Assembly (NCBI GenBank): GCA_032622095.1
Contig: CP136069.1
Location: forward strand, 14,370,450-14,434,449
Length of the DNA: 64,000 bases
DNA from: Siphonodentalium dalli
Lineage: Eukaryota; Mollusca; Scaphopoda; Gadilida; Siphonodentaliidae
Reading direction: 5' to 3'
Each line of letters begins with the position of its first letter. Positions within the stretch are counted from its first letter, which is position 1. The position numbers and the translations under genes were made by a program. Shown here one piece after another: positions 25,407 through 37,420 of the stretch. Under the pieces are notes generated by a model. The model ran no database searches. It saw only the letters and a program-made list of their open reading frames with translations, and was not told the DNA's origin.

Positions 25407-26090
25407 ATGACACAATCGTCAACTGGAATGGAATTTTTATTTTCGTTTAATTGGAAAAGTTTCATTTTGTTGTCTGACAACAAGTCCGATTTGAATGGTT
25501 TCTTGACTCGAGAACTTGTTATCAAAGCGAAAACAGAAGGTGTTACTGTTGTTGTTGCAGGGGGGTTACCAGAAGACTGCAGAGTAGATTGTTCGGTAAA
25601 TTGTTGGAACAGACTTGAAAGGGTTAGAGTCTAATCACGAAGAGGCTTACACTGTTGTGAACTCTTAAACGGTATATGTAATATTGCAATATCCACTGAA
25701 ACAATTGAAAGTGCTGAACATTTTGTATTCAAGTTGTATGGAGTTTACGATGCAAAACTCAACAATGCAAGATTCAGGATGTTCACTCGGACTGAATCTC
25801 ACGAGAAGCTTCCACCATCCAGTGACTCATCTCATTACCACTTTTTGAGAACAAACTACCAGGTTTTAGTTGGAAACAAGTAACCATTCCTGTGCAAACA
25901 TTACCGGATCCTTCGACAATGGAATGGAAAGAAGAAAATGGTCGATTATGATGTAACTAAAACCCATTCCAAAATCATGTCTCGAAATAATCAAATATGG
26001 GTGCAAGAAGGGGTGTGTCGGCTTTTTCGTGACCATTTTTGGCTATATGATGGCAAATTGTGTTGCATTGGGTGCTGATGAACCAGTTTC
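25407..26090 (+). pseudogene. Frameshifted relic of a multicopy invertebrate protein family (SNHEEA / Cys-rich tail)
   Basis: Reading across frames, several anchors appear in colinear order. They are a segment ending VVVAGGLPED (about 25,530-25,575), ESNHEEA (about 25,625-25,650), a stretch containing YGVYDAKLNNARF (about 25,737-25,775), LPPSSDSSHYHFLRTNYQ (about 25,810-25,865), a Trp/Pro-rich piece, and LEIIKYGCKKGC (about 25,984-26,020). This order resembles an uncharacterised family, multicopy in many marine invertebrate genomes, with a SNHEEAD motif, a LPPTSD-like motif and a C-terminal CxC-type cysteine array. I recall that family from general knowledge and could not check it. Here the frame is broken several times and the cysteine array is lost after CKKGC. 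The fragment has no acceptor or start and is a dead copy, probably dispersed as or by a transposon. Confidence 0.55.
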
Positions 26091-27434
26091 ATAATATTAA
26101 TTCATTATTATTAATCGAATTTTTAACTGATTATTATATCAGCCATTTTGAATTGTCATTTTAGGTCAGAAATATTTATTTGTCAAGTTTCCAACATTGT
26201 TTTTTGGAATCAGATTACAAATTACATTTATACACAACTGTCTATACCATTTTAAGGATACGTTTCCAACATATTTCACTTTCTGCCATTTAAGACCGTA
26301 ATAATTTATGAAATTCGCGTTTTTTGTCATTTTGGGCATAAATGGGGTTAAATATCAAATATGTTTACTTTGAGTTACCACATATTTTCTGTGTATTCTT
26401 CTCCTTGTTCGAATTCGTTCGAAAGTACGGAAATACTCAATATTAGAACGTCTTAGAGCAACACATAACAACAATCGTAAAGTTATACTTTGTTTTGACG
26501 GCGGCCATTTTAAATTGCCATTGTTTACCAGAAATAATAATCTGTCAACTTGCCAACATTGGTTTTTGAAATCAGCATAAAAAATACCTTTAGAAAATTC
26601 TTTCAAAAGCTTTTGAAAGAAAAATGCCCGCACCTTTGTTTTAAGAAGCTTTTTTAGATTTGCGAACCTGACTATATAAGCTGAAAGGGTTACAAAACTA
26701 TCATGGCTACCTTCCTTCTTAATCGAGAGGAGTGGATATTTTATCTTCAATCTACATCAGGTCCAGCGAGACCCACATGGAATTCTCATTCTACTAGATA
26801 TCACTATCGAAAATCTTATTTTATGTCTGGTCAATCTGTGTGGCCCAAACGAGGATAACCCTGGCTTCTACTCTAACTTGAAACAACTACTCGACATAAT
26901 CGGGAATAAAATTGGTTAATACACGCAAATATGAAGATTTTTCAAATACTGGCTGCTAGACATTTTCTACCACATACATGTATTGGAGTTTCCAGGTCAG
27001 TGTGTGACGAGAGCATGCTAGTTCTAACTGGTTGGTGAAATTACATACTGATAAAAGGTGAAGTGGACAAATACAGTACCCACCAGAAGCTGATAGGTTC
27101 GCATAAAACACAAGTATAAGGTATATGCATCCAATTTTACAAAAAAAAAAAACTATGTATATCTCAGCACATCCCCTGCATATCAAGTGAGAACTGTGAG
27201 ATATAATTCCCCCCTTTAAGCTATAACACAAACCTAATATGTGTTTAGCTATTTGGCTGTAATACATTTTTAAGCTGATAAATTATCAGGACAGTGAACT
27301 TAATCGTGATTTTCGAGAATTTTTGTAGACATATAGATGACATATCAGTTGTTAAGCTCCAATTCAAGTAGACTTAACCTATTTTGAAAAATAAATACAA
27401 GGATATTAACCAGACTCAATTGGAAATATCATTT
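26091..27434. repeat. Gene-free stretch with a ~360-bp-spaced direct repeat
   Basis: About 90 bp beginning CAGCCATTTTGAATTGTCAT (26,140) recur at about 26,503 as CGGCCATTTTAAATTGCCAT with substitutions, both continuing through CCAACATTG and GGTTTTTGAAATCAG-like strings. No exon is supported. The minus frame at 26,355-26,750 spans the second copy and has no family features. Confidence 0.55.
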
Positions 27435-30400
27435 TACTAGCAGGGTTACCCGGCGTTGCCCAGGTTAATGCGATGTGAAACCATCTGTATGCTGTGGATA
27501 TTTGTTGGGAATAGAGAACACTCTTGCTTAAATTGTTATACGTTTTCTCATAAATTGTATATGCAAATAGCATCAAAAACATGATTATTACAGTCATGGA
27601 ATATAAGTAGTGGCCCACCTTGTCAATTGTCATTCTGTTTATCGCGATTAATCCGTTTCACCAATAATGAAGTATTTATTTATTTACAACTGCGTATACG
27701 TCAGACGTTATAATATGACACATGGACATCATACAGAAATTAGTTCGCATAAATAAAAGATGACAATTGGGTTTTTACATATTGAGATGTATCAATCAAT
27801 CTAGTGGGTTGGACTAAGATCTCGAGGATACATGGCTATCATATCTCCATGAAGATACAGATGTTTCAAAGAAATTTCCAGGTGCTCATGGTGCTATATA
27901 TTGGCTAAATTTTCTCAGTTTCAACGAAATGTTTCTGCGCACGAATATCAGCTACATTTGCCAAACACAGAGCGAGATTTTGAGTTGTTTATGTCAGTCG
28001 ATGGGTCTGTCCTAAACCCCTTGTCAGATGTCAGTATTGGGAGGATCCTGAAAAGTCATGTGCTACTAACTGCATTTTATTGTATATCAGAAGAAACTAT
28101 ATATGACTGCACACTGTGACCACTATTTTTGAACAGGTCTTCCATATATCCTGACAAGTTGTAACTTTTTGTGTGGAAACAGACTCAATTTTTTTATAAT
28201 ATATATGCAATCCTCTGACGGTTCGAGGTCTCTCAATTTGCACGAATATATTTATCTCTTCAATAGAATGATAAATATACGTTTAATGCTTATTCTATGT
28301 ATATCTTTTTGCTAGCTCATTGTGTAAATGTCCTCATTGCCATCCCCATATAAATATGACAGTTAAGAAGATATAATTGTTCAAAGTGACTTATAAGTGG
28401 GTTACCATTTGTCGGGATTGTGAAATGTGAAGGTCCAAATCTCCTTAAAATTATATGGAGATGGCCTGGGTGACTATATAAAACTTATATGTGGATATCT
28501 ATGACAGTGCATATCCGCTCGCCATCCGTGACGCAAACGACACCAAATGTGATTTAATTCATAGTATATCATTAGATAAAAACATGGATGAATTTGTTGG
28601 AAATTAGTGCCAATTATATTTGTATCAGCTTTTGCCTCTTTTGACATATTTAAACCACGCCCATTAGATTCATGGATGCATGATATACTGGCGATGATTA
28701 TATATATGTTTGGTGGTAATAAGCAACTAAACAAATTATGGGAATAGTTATGAACCCACATCTCTCACCCAAACAATCAAATTTGGTGCCAACCCTTCCC
28801 TCTCCATCTCTCACATAAACAGCACCACTATGGCGTCTTTAAATCACACGATTAAATTCCTCGTATCATGGATAAGAACGTGTATCAATTTGGTGGAAAT
28901 TGGCGCCAAAATAATTGTGCATCAATTTTGTGCCCCTGTCCCTTTCAATACACCCCTGACTCGAATGAGGCCACATTAGACAGATATAAGCCACACCATT
29001 AGACTCCTCACACCATGGGGATGCTTTTGTATAAGTGTGGTGGCAATCGGCGACTAAACCAATTATTATCAAATTTAGTGCCCATCCCTTCCCAATCTCT
29101 CATCGTTTGGACAACAATTTGGCGTTCTTAAATCGCACAATTAGATTCCTTGTATCATGAAGAATAATATATATCAATTTGTTGGAAATCGGCGCTAAAA
29201 TTAGTTTTATCAATTTTGGTGCCCCTCTCCCCTTTCGTGCAACCCTGACTCGAACGACGCGACTTTTGACATATTTAAACCACACCGTTGGATTCTTCAT
29301 ATCATGGGGATGATTATATGTGAGTTTCGTGGCAATCGGCGACAGAATAAAATTCTGCCCCTCCCCCTTCCGGGCACCCCTGACGCGAACGGCGCGACTT
29401 TTGTCGTTTTTAAAACACACCATTGGATTCCTCATATTATGGGGATGATTATATATAAGTTTCGTGGCAATCGCCGACAAATATTTTTCTGCCCCTCCCC
29501 CTTTCTGCCCCTGACAACAACGGCGTCACTTTAGAAATTTTTAACCCCGACCATTATCTTTCTCGTAACAAGATACTCCTAGTAGACCCCTTTGGCATCA
29601 TCTAGATGGTCCCCTGTGAATTTCTATAGAACACAGACAGACAGACATTCGCAAATATAGATCTATAGATCTATATCTATATTTGCGAATGTCTGTCTGT
29701 CAGTCTGTCTGTCTGTCTGTGTTCTATAGAAATTCACAGGGGAACATCTAGATGATCCCAAAGGGGTCTACTAGGAGTAACTTTTTACGAGAAAGATAAT
29801 GGTCGGGGTTAAAATTTTCTAAAGTGACGCCGTTGTTGTCAGGGGCAGAAAAGGGGGAGGGGCAGAAAAACAAATTGTCGGCGATTGCCACGAAACTTAT
29901 ATGTAATCATCCCCATAATATGAGGAATCTAATGGTGTGTTTTAAATATGGCAAAAGTCGCGCCGTTCGCGTCAGGGGTGCCCGGAATGGGAGGGGCAGA
30001 ATTTTTTTCTGTCGCCGATTGCCACGAAACTTACATATAATCATCCCCATGGTATGAAGAATCCAACGGTGTGGTTTAAATATGTCAAAAGTGGCGTCGT
30101 TCGAGTCAGATTTGCACGAAAGGGGAGAGGGGCACCAAAATTGATAACACTAATTTTAGCGCCGATTTCCACCAAATTGATATATATTCTTCTTCATGAT
30201 ACAAGGAATCTAATTGTGCGATTTAACAACGCCAAATTGTTGTCGTTTGGGTGAGAGATTGGGAGGGGTTGGGCACTAAATTTGATAATAATTGGTTTAG
30301 TCGCCGATTGCCACCACACTTATACAAAAGCATCCCCATGGTATGAGGAGTCTAATGGTGTGGCTTATATCTGTCAAGTGTGGCCTCATTCGAGTCAGGG

Positions 30401-30785
30401 GTGTATTGAAAGGGACAGGGGCACCAAAATTGATGCACAATTTTTTTGGCGCCAATTGCCACCAAATTGATACACGTTCTTATCCATGATACGAGGAATC
30501 TGATCGTGTGATTTAAAGACGCCATAGTGGTGCTGTTTATGTGAGATATGGGGAGGGAGGGATTGGCACCAAATTTGATTTAAAAAAACATTGTTTAGTC
30601 GCCGATTATCACCAAACTTATAAACAATCATCTCCATGATATCAGGATTGTAATTGTGTGGTTTGAGGATGTCACAAGTGGGGCCATTCGAGTCAGTTGT
30701 GTATAGAGATGAGAGGGACATTATATCTATATGTTTAGTGCCGATTTCCATCAGATTGATACATATTCTTCTCCGTGATACGAGG

Positions 30786-31100
30786 GGGCCTCGGTGGCTC
30801 AATCGGTTAGGGGTACAACTCCAAGCCGTTTCGCCTTCCAGCGCTGGCGATAACGGTTCAAATCCACATGTTTCCATCGCGGACTTTGTAACTCGAAATC
30901 GTTATCTGGGAAAGTTGCCAGTTACTTGCCGATGGCCGGTGGTTTGCCGCACATGGTCGACGAGTTTATCAGCCATTGAAATCACTGTTAGATTAGCCGT
31001 AAGTGTGCGGATTTCTTCCACCATTAAAACTGACAATGTCGTGATATGGCCTTAGTGGCTAAAGCGACATAAAAACAACCCCAATCAATCAATCAACCGC
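30786..31100 (+). mobile_element. tRNA-derived SINE inserted in the right arm of the palindrome
   Basis: The head GGCCTCGGTGGCTCAATCGG contains a Pol III A box (TGGCTCAATCGG, 30,795-30,806). A B box (GGTTCAAATCC) follows at 30,855-30,865, at the spacing expected for a tRNA-like promoter. A ~200-bp body and an (AATC)n tail (CAATCAATCAATCAA) follow. It is flanked by direct repeats GATACGAGG at 30,777-30,785 and 31,101-31,109, a 9-bp target duplication. It interrupts a monomer whose two halves (ending at 30,785, resuming at 31,110) are otherwise continuous. The homologous place in the left arm has no insertion. Confidence 0.88.
30795..30865 (+). promoter_or_regulatory. Internal RNA polymerase III promoter (A and B boxes) of the SINE
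   Basis: A box TGGCTCAATCGG and B box GGTTCAAATCC match the split tRNA promoter consensus closely. The intervening 48 bases do not form an intact tRNA cloverleaf that I can see, so this is a SINE head and not a tRNA gene. Confidence 0.8.
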
Positions 31101-32681
31101 GATACGAGGAATCTTATCGTGTGGTTTAGACACAACAAATTGGTGCCCTATGGGTGAGAGATATGTGGACCTTCAATTTGATACGAATTTGTATACTCGC
31201 CAATTTTCACCAATTTCATATATATGCATCTCTAATCTCTAATGAGTCTTAGTGTGTGCAGCTTGAGTCCGAAATAGGGACGGGATGGTCACAAAAACTG
31301 ATACAAAATATTTTTAGTACCAATTACCATCAAATTCAGACACGTTCTTCTCAAATGATACAATAAATCAAATTGTGCTGTCTGTCTGTCTTTCTGTCTG
31401 TCTGTGTGTTCTATATATAACTTCACGCGGTACAATCGAAGAGGCAAAAGCTGATACAAATATATTTGGCACTAATTTCCAACAAATTCATACATGTTTT
31501 TATCTAATGATATACCATGAATTAAATCACATTTGGTGTCGTTTGCGTCACGGATGGCGAGCGGATATGCACTATCATAGATAAGATTGCTATTCGCCGA
31601 TATCCACATATAAGTTATATATTGTCACCCAGGCCATCTCCATATCATTTTAAGGAGGTTTGGGCGTTCACATTTCACAATCCCGACAAATGGTAACCCA
31701 CTTATAAGTCACTTGAACAATTATATCTTCTTAATTGTCATATTTATATGGGGATGGCAATCAGGACATTCACACAATGAGCTAGCAAAAAGAGATACAT
31801 AGAAGAAGCATTAAACGTATATTTATCATTCTATTGAAGAGATACATATATTCGTGCAAACTGAGAGACCTCGAACCGTCAGAGGATTGCATACATATTA
31901 TAACAAAATTGAGTCTGTTCCATTCAATACAGTTTCCACAAAAAAAGTTACAATTTGTCAGGATATATGGAAGGCCTGTTCAAAAATAGTGGCCACAGTG
32001 TGCAGTCATATATAGTTTCTTCTGACATACAATAAAATGCAGTTAGTAGCACATGACTTTTCAGGATCCTCCCAATACTGACATCTGACAAGGGGTTTAT
32101 AACAGACTCATCGACTGACATAAACAACTCAAAATCTCGCTCTGTGTCTGGCAAATGTAGCTGATATTCACGCACAGCAACATTTCGTTGAAACTGAGAA
32201 TATTTAGCCAATATATAGCACCATGAACAGAGGAGCACCTGGAAATTTCTTTAAAACATCTGTATCTTCATGGAGATATGATAGCCAGGTATCCTCGAGA
32301 TCTTAGTCCAACCCACTAGATTGATTGATACATCTCAATATGTAAAACCCAATTGTCATCTTTTATTTATGCGAACTAATGTCTTTATGATGTCCATGTA
32401 TCATATTATAACGTCTGACGTATACGCAGTTGTAAATAAATACTTCATTATTGGTGGAACGGATTAATCGCGATAAACAGAATGACAATTGGCAAGGTGG
32501 GCCACTACTTATATTCCATAACTGTAATAATCATGTTTTGTGATGCTATTTGAATATACAATTTATGAGAAAACGTATAACACTTTGAACAAGAGTGTTC
32601 TCTATTCCCAACAAATATCCACAGCATACAGATGGTTTCACATCGCATTAACCTGGGCAACGCCGGGTAACCCTGTTAGTG

Positions 32682-34044
32682 TAAGATAAATGCTGATATC
32701 TGCAAACCAAGGTGATTATGCAGGATACACACAGTGCAATAATTTCTACCTATTTCCTGATTAGTCTGTCAACCAGCCAATTTTTGTAGCATTATTCCAT
32801 GCCACTTGTGTTAGTCTACTAGAGCAACTGTTATTAAACTAAATGACAAGCAATCACTATGCCAGACTTTGGATACGTTAGGTGTCGTGAGAGTAACATA
32901 TCATCGGAGTTGATAGACATGCAAATAATGCACCGATGACAGTTATTTTTTAGCCATTGATAGTCACATTAATGCACACAATAATCTATGTTTAAATGTC
33001 TATGTTACACCAGGACAAGTTTATTGATTTCAGTTTTACATTTCTCGAATATTCTTTCCGAAGAGTGTCGGGAAGGAAGTAACCACCTCACCATCCCATA
33101 TGCAACATTCAATAGCTTAGTGTCACATACACTAAGTAGAAATATGCTAGTTCTGTCCATGTTCACCATGTTGACGGGGGTACAGTACTACAACCTTCTG
33201 CTGTACCATGGTTATTGATAAACAGCACATGAGTGCTTGGTTATAAGATACAGAAATTGTCTATCTGTCGGGATTTTGACAGGAATTGTCTCATCACAAT
33301 TTGAATTATCTCCCTTAGACTGACTTAGAACAATCTTCATTTTATCCATTTTTTGGCCGAAATTGGCCGTCTTCGGTCCCATAGGTAATCACAACAGAGC
33401 AAATGACAGTCTATAATCACCTTATGGGCTGATAGAACCTAGATATATGTAAGATATATTAAACAATTTAAATAGTTATCGTATCAATTTTGAAATTTTG
33501 TCTTCGATGTGCAGATGACCGTTTTCAAGGGAGATAAATCGAGTTCCTTTTCCGGTGGAGTACCATATATACAGAGCTGGCCGACATCCGATTCCAAAAA
33601 CATAATTTGTATTCAAACATCATCCCATTTGGTTTACTATGTTACCTTTGTAAAATAATCAAATCATCAAACCATTACTGCCAGACATAACAAAAGTCAA
33701 TATGACAGTTATAGCCCTTATATGCTTAAAATCCTATTTTACAGCCCTCCTACAAACCCATGAAATTGTATATTGCTACCTAAGGCCCATGCGAGGTCCC
33801 AGTAACATAAATATGTTGTTTTTTTGCAGTTATAATATGTTTTAAACTGACACAAATGTAACATATTGGCACAAAAGATCGTTTGTAAAAAAATTGCACC
33901 ACGTTATAAAAAATGCGTGTTTTGGTTCTCGGTTGACCCACCCACCCCTTATAGCTTCCTGCAATGTTAATAGCCCACACCCCTTGTGGGTTATATATCC
34001 GATAACCAAATTTTCCCCTTTAAGATAACAATCAGCGACATGAA
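32682..34044. other. Gene-free stretch
   Basis: No exon, hairpin or repeat of note was recognised. Short open frames (for example 32,988-33,218) show no domain. Confidence 0.45.
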
Positions 34045-34176
34045 TATACAGAACACAACGCGCATCTTAATCGAGACTCTTTTATCGAATGAGTTGCGGA
34101 TGGCGCAATGATATTGCGCCGTCCGCAACGAGTTCGATAAAAGATTCGAGATTATGATGCAAGTTGTGTTCTGTAT
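34045..34176. repeat. 132-bp imperfect palindrome
   Basis: ATACAGAACACAAC at 34,045 pairs with GTTGTGTTCTGTAT ending 34,176. The interior pairs almost continuously through TTTTATCGAA / TTCGATAAAA and GTTGCGGATGGCGCAATG / CATTGCGCC-type strings to a loop near 34,112. It is a compact foldback, possibly a small MITE without a clear duplication. Confidence 0.8.
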
Positions 34177-34949
34177 TTATTCTACACCGTTCAGTCAGAT
34201 AAGTTCAATCCATGAATGTCACCTTCATTTTTACTATAGCTACCTTTATTGTGATTTAAGTCTGACAAATAACCAGTAATTATGGGGGGATCACCGAAAG
34301 CGGATGATCGACGTAATGTGCGTGAACGCAAATTTACACGTAGGATCATGCAACATGCGACATTTTTCAGGTGTCATTTTTCAGGTGTCATTTTTTGGTC
34401 ATTAGGAAGAAACTATAAAGTTTGGGTGCCACTATATTAAAAGAGAACAACTCCTCTCTGAAAAGAACAACTTGAATTTATCTGGACAACCCATCATTAA
34501 ATTTCGAACGTAAGCAGAGGCTCATGGAAGATACGAAATAAAAATGAATCTGAATTAGAACAGTTACGATCGTGGTGCTATGGCTAGCTTCCTAGCGAAG
34601 TGGGTCGAGGAAGGAGACCCCCCCCCCATTATTTCGTTTCCAAATTTATAGAAAAACGCAACTATATTTCGAATACTCTGACCAATTTGACAGATAGCAA
34701 CTGTGATAATCTGACATGACAGGGAAGTATCATATCGGAAGCTCAAAATTTCTACCAAACTCATTATTCTCATAAATCTATTGGTCAAGATCTAAATCGA
34801 ATTAAAAAAATACTGAAACTCACGAGCTTACTACATCTCAAGCATCGAGCATTCAGGGTCCGCTAACTTTACAAGAATAGACACATGCATTTAACAAAAT
34901 CGAACAATTGTAAATGACCGGGACCATCTGGTTACACATATGAATTCTT
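34177..34949. other. Gene-free stretch upstream of the LINE relic
   Basis: A small duplication TTTTTCAGGTGTCA occurs at 34,363-34,390. The endonuclease half of the LINE is not recognisable here, so the element is 5'-truncated or too decayed to see. Confidence 0.4.
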
Positions 34950-37420
34950 CGATTTGTTCTGATCTGATCTGGGGCCCTCCGTGGCAGACTCACTTAACGA
35001 ATAGTGTTCAGTCTGAGAAACTATCGATCACACACAAACAGGTTATTATAACAATTATTCCAAAGATGGAAAAAACCGTCAATTATTGAAAAACTGTTGT
35101 CTCATCTCCCTTTTGAACACAACTTATAAACTCGCCTCCTCGTATATACATCGCAGATAGGCTTAAACGTGTCTTCCCGTATATAATTTACTCCGACCAA
35201 ACAGGAATGTTTTGCTGACAGGTATTTCGTAGATTATACTAGGTTCTTCATATGATATAATACATCAAGGGAAAGCGCACAATAAGACTGGGGTACTGCT
35301 ACTTGTAGACCTCGAAAAAGCCTTTGACTGAGTATTATGGTCGTATTATGGTCATATTAAATGCCTTAACTTCTTAAAATTCCATAAACAATGGACTATT
35401 TTAATTGAAGACGCTAGCTCTTTCATCCTGACTATAAGTCATATATCACATTTGTTTAATTAGGGCGTGGCTGTCCACAGGTTGCACCCATATCATTGTT
35501 GGTAAAACAGAATGACAAAATTAAAGGAATAGTTCTCAGTGGTATAAAGTATAAAATATCACAATACGCGGACTACACGGCGTTCATATTTGATGGTAAT
35601 GCAAGTAGCATACATGAACCCTATACTCATTACTTGACCTGTATGCTCGGGTTTCGGGACTGCGCATTAATTCTGAGAAATATCGGGCGGTTAGGATAGG
35701 ATCAAGAACAAAATATGAATCAAGTACGTGCCAAGATTTTAAATTATCCTACTAAAAACCTTCAACATTCTGGGCATTAAAATTCGACACTGATCTTCAA
35801 AAGTGATGTCGTCAAACTACTCTAGTAAGTTCGATGACATATAACGACTAAACAAGATATGGAGTCAGAGGCTATAAACCCCAATTGGAAGACTAAGACA
35901 CTACGACACTTATTCTTCCAAATTTAACTCACACACTCATGTTTCTCCCCAGTCAAGACGTTAAACTCAATTTTAATCCGTTTATTCTGGAACTCGATAC
36001 TATAGACAGCGTACAGCGGAAACAACTATGTCTACCCCTATAATGACTGACAATTGTCAGCATAGAATATTTTAACAAAGCAATGAAACTAAAATGAATA
36101 AGACGTCTAACATGTAAACAATCAAAATGGGCCCCTCTCCCAAAAGACACCCCCATATCGAAGACCCCTGTACCTAGCATATGATGCTAAGTTCCTGACA
36201 AAACAAATTTACAAAATTCTTTACCTATTTGGGAGGGATGTTGTGAGTTTTTGGTGCAAATTCATAAACATAGATGAAAAAAATTATAATATCATGTCTG
36301 CGACTATATGGAATAATTCTAACATTAGAATAGAATGAATTCCAATTAACTACAATTCGTCAAGAAATGCAGGCTTATCATTTTATAAACGATCTGTTCC
36401 AAACTAACGAGCAATGTAATACCCTTTCTCCGTTAAAGGGGTACTGTACGCCATTTTCAATAAAATTTCCGGTGATAACAACGATATCTATTATAGATAC
36501 TATATATAAACATAAGTAATTTGAGTCGAAGCTGTATTCTGTAAACGCTCAGGTTAATAGGCTATCTTAAAATTTAATAATTTAGAAGTTAATAATTTAA
36601 TATAAATTGAATTTTTGGCTGGAGCCATAAAATGGCGTAAATTAAAATACGAATTTCCGTGTACAAAACGTAATCAAATTATAATTGAGGGATACTGGAT
36701 TAGTAAACCCATTGCACACACGATCGTTTGAAACATTATGCTTATACGGGGAGAACACTCAAGCCACTCATTGACTAGTGACGATACACTAACTTAAATG
36801 AGTATATGGGACTACTATGCATATAATATAATTTTTATTTGATTCATTTGGTTGAAAATTGTACAAAAAGTACTCGACAACGACAATTTGTATTTTTGCA
36901 TTCCGGTAAATTTGCCATCCGTAACATTACTTCGTACTCAACAGACTTTTAAAGAATGGAAAAGTTGTTACCTTATTCTCCGACTCGGGGATTATAGAAA
37001 CCAACAACAACATCTTGGGTACAGTACCCCTTTAAGGCTACATTTAATATTTCTACTAACTACATTAATACACTTAAACTAAAACGACAAATATAGAGAC
37101 TTTCAAACTCTCAAAATCAGCCCCTCCTATGATTACCCGCTCCATTCTTACAGAACACTTTGATCCCGTTATTGAAGGATCAGAAAGGCGGCCAACTCTT
37201 TCATCGAACCCTGTCAATAACGAATCGAGTGCCAAACTCATGTAAACATGGTAAGCGTTGTCCAAGTAAGATTTTAATTGGGAGCTTGAAAAAGTGGGTG
37301 CAAGAATATTATGTCTCAACGTATATCGATACGCTAATGTTTGTGCATTACGTATGTGTGTCTGTCGTTCTGTCTGTCTCATCTTCTTGTTATATTTATT
37401 TCCTCAATAAAAAAAAAAAA
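34950..37420 (+). mobile_element. Decayed non-LTR retrotransposon (LINE) with reverse transcriptase relic and poly(A) tail
   Basis: In shifting plus-strand frames the reverse transcriptase order is preserved: IIPKDGKNRQLLKNCR (about 35,055-35,105), ISLLNTTYKLASS, SDQTGMF (about 35,190-35,210), LLLVDLEKAFD (about 35,298-35,328, motif A), GRGCPQ (about 35,464-35,480, motif B region), KYKISQYADYTAFIFDG (about 35,548-35,597, motif C) and SGLRINSEKYRAVRIGS (about 35,650-35,705). A C-terminal piece MKLK-IRRLTCKQSKWAPL follows near 36,082-36,140. It is dead. A TGA directly follows the motif A Asp (35,329-35,331), the second Asp of YADD is Tyr (35,563-35,577), and there are several frameshifts. An AATAAA plus A-run at about 37,405-37,421 marks the 3' end. 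Motif style suggests an L1/Tx1- or Jockey-like clade. I cannot decide which by eye. A MITE interrupts the 3' part. Confidence 0.88.
36433..37035. mobile_element. TTAA-flanked MITE (family F) nested in the LINE
   Basis: Terminal inverted repeats AGGGGTACTGTA (from 36,437) and TACAGTACCCCT (to 37,031) are exact. TTAA lies outside both (36,433-36,436 and 37,032-37,035), so the shared 16-bp palindromic ends read TTAAAGGGGTACTGTA. LINE sequence resumes after the right TTAA, consistent with insertion into the older LINE. The 595-bp interior contains a 76-codon open frame without recognisable features. Confidence 0.82.

Larger units (their letters stand above)
27435..32681. mobile_element. 5.25 kb palindromic element with arms of alternating ~147-bp monomers
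   Basis: Left arm 27,435-29,668 and right arm 29,669-32,681 are reverse complements from end to end. Outer ends are TACTAGCAGGGTTACCCGG and the complement of CACTAACAGGGTTACCCGG. The centre is an AT-rich perfect hairpin (29,647-29,690) flanked by GTCTGTCT runs. Each arm has a unique distal ~1 kb (27,435-28,480 / 31,620-32,681) and a proximal array of monomers anchored on GCCGATTGCCACCAAACTTA or GCCGATTTCCACCAAATTGA. In the right arm the anchors fall near 29,879, 30,012, 30,158, 30,300, 30,449, 30,598, 30,739, 31,198, 31,320 and 31,466 (about ten). The left arm has about seven. The two anchor types largely alternate, giving a ~295-bp dimer period. Arms differ by many substitutions, by about three monomers and by one SINE, so this is not an assembly foldback. 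No target duplication was found and the class is unknown. Confidence 0.9.

Noticed and set aside
29824-30254. Plus-strand open frames inside the palindrome with shared Lys/Arg-rich strings
   Set aside because: They follow the ~147-bp monomer in both orientations and drift with it. They are repeat-derived frames.
30786-30865. Free-standing tRNA gene
   Set aside because: A and B boxes are good, but no complete cloverleaf is seen. A ~200-bp body, an (AATC)n tail and target duplications identify a SINE.
27435-32681. Assembly foldback artefact
   Set aside because: Arms differ by substitutions, by about three monomers and by a SINE with its own target duplication. An artefact would give identical arms.
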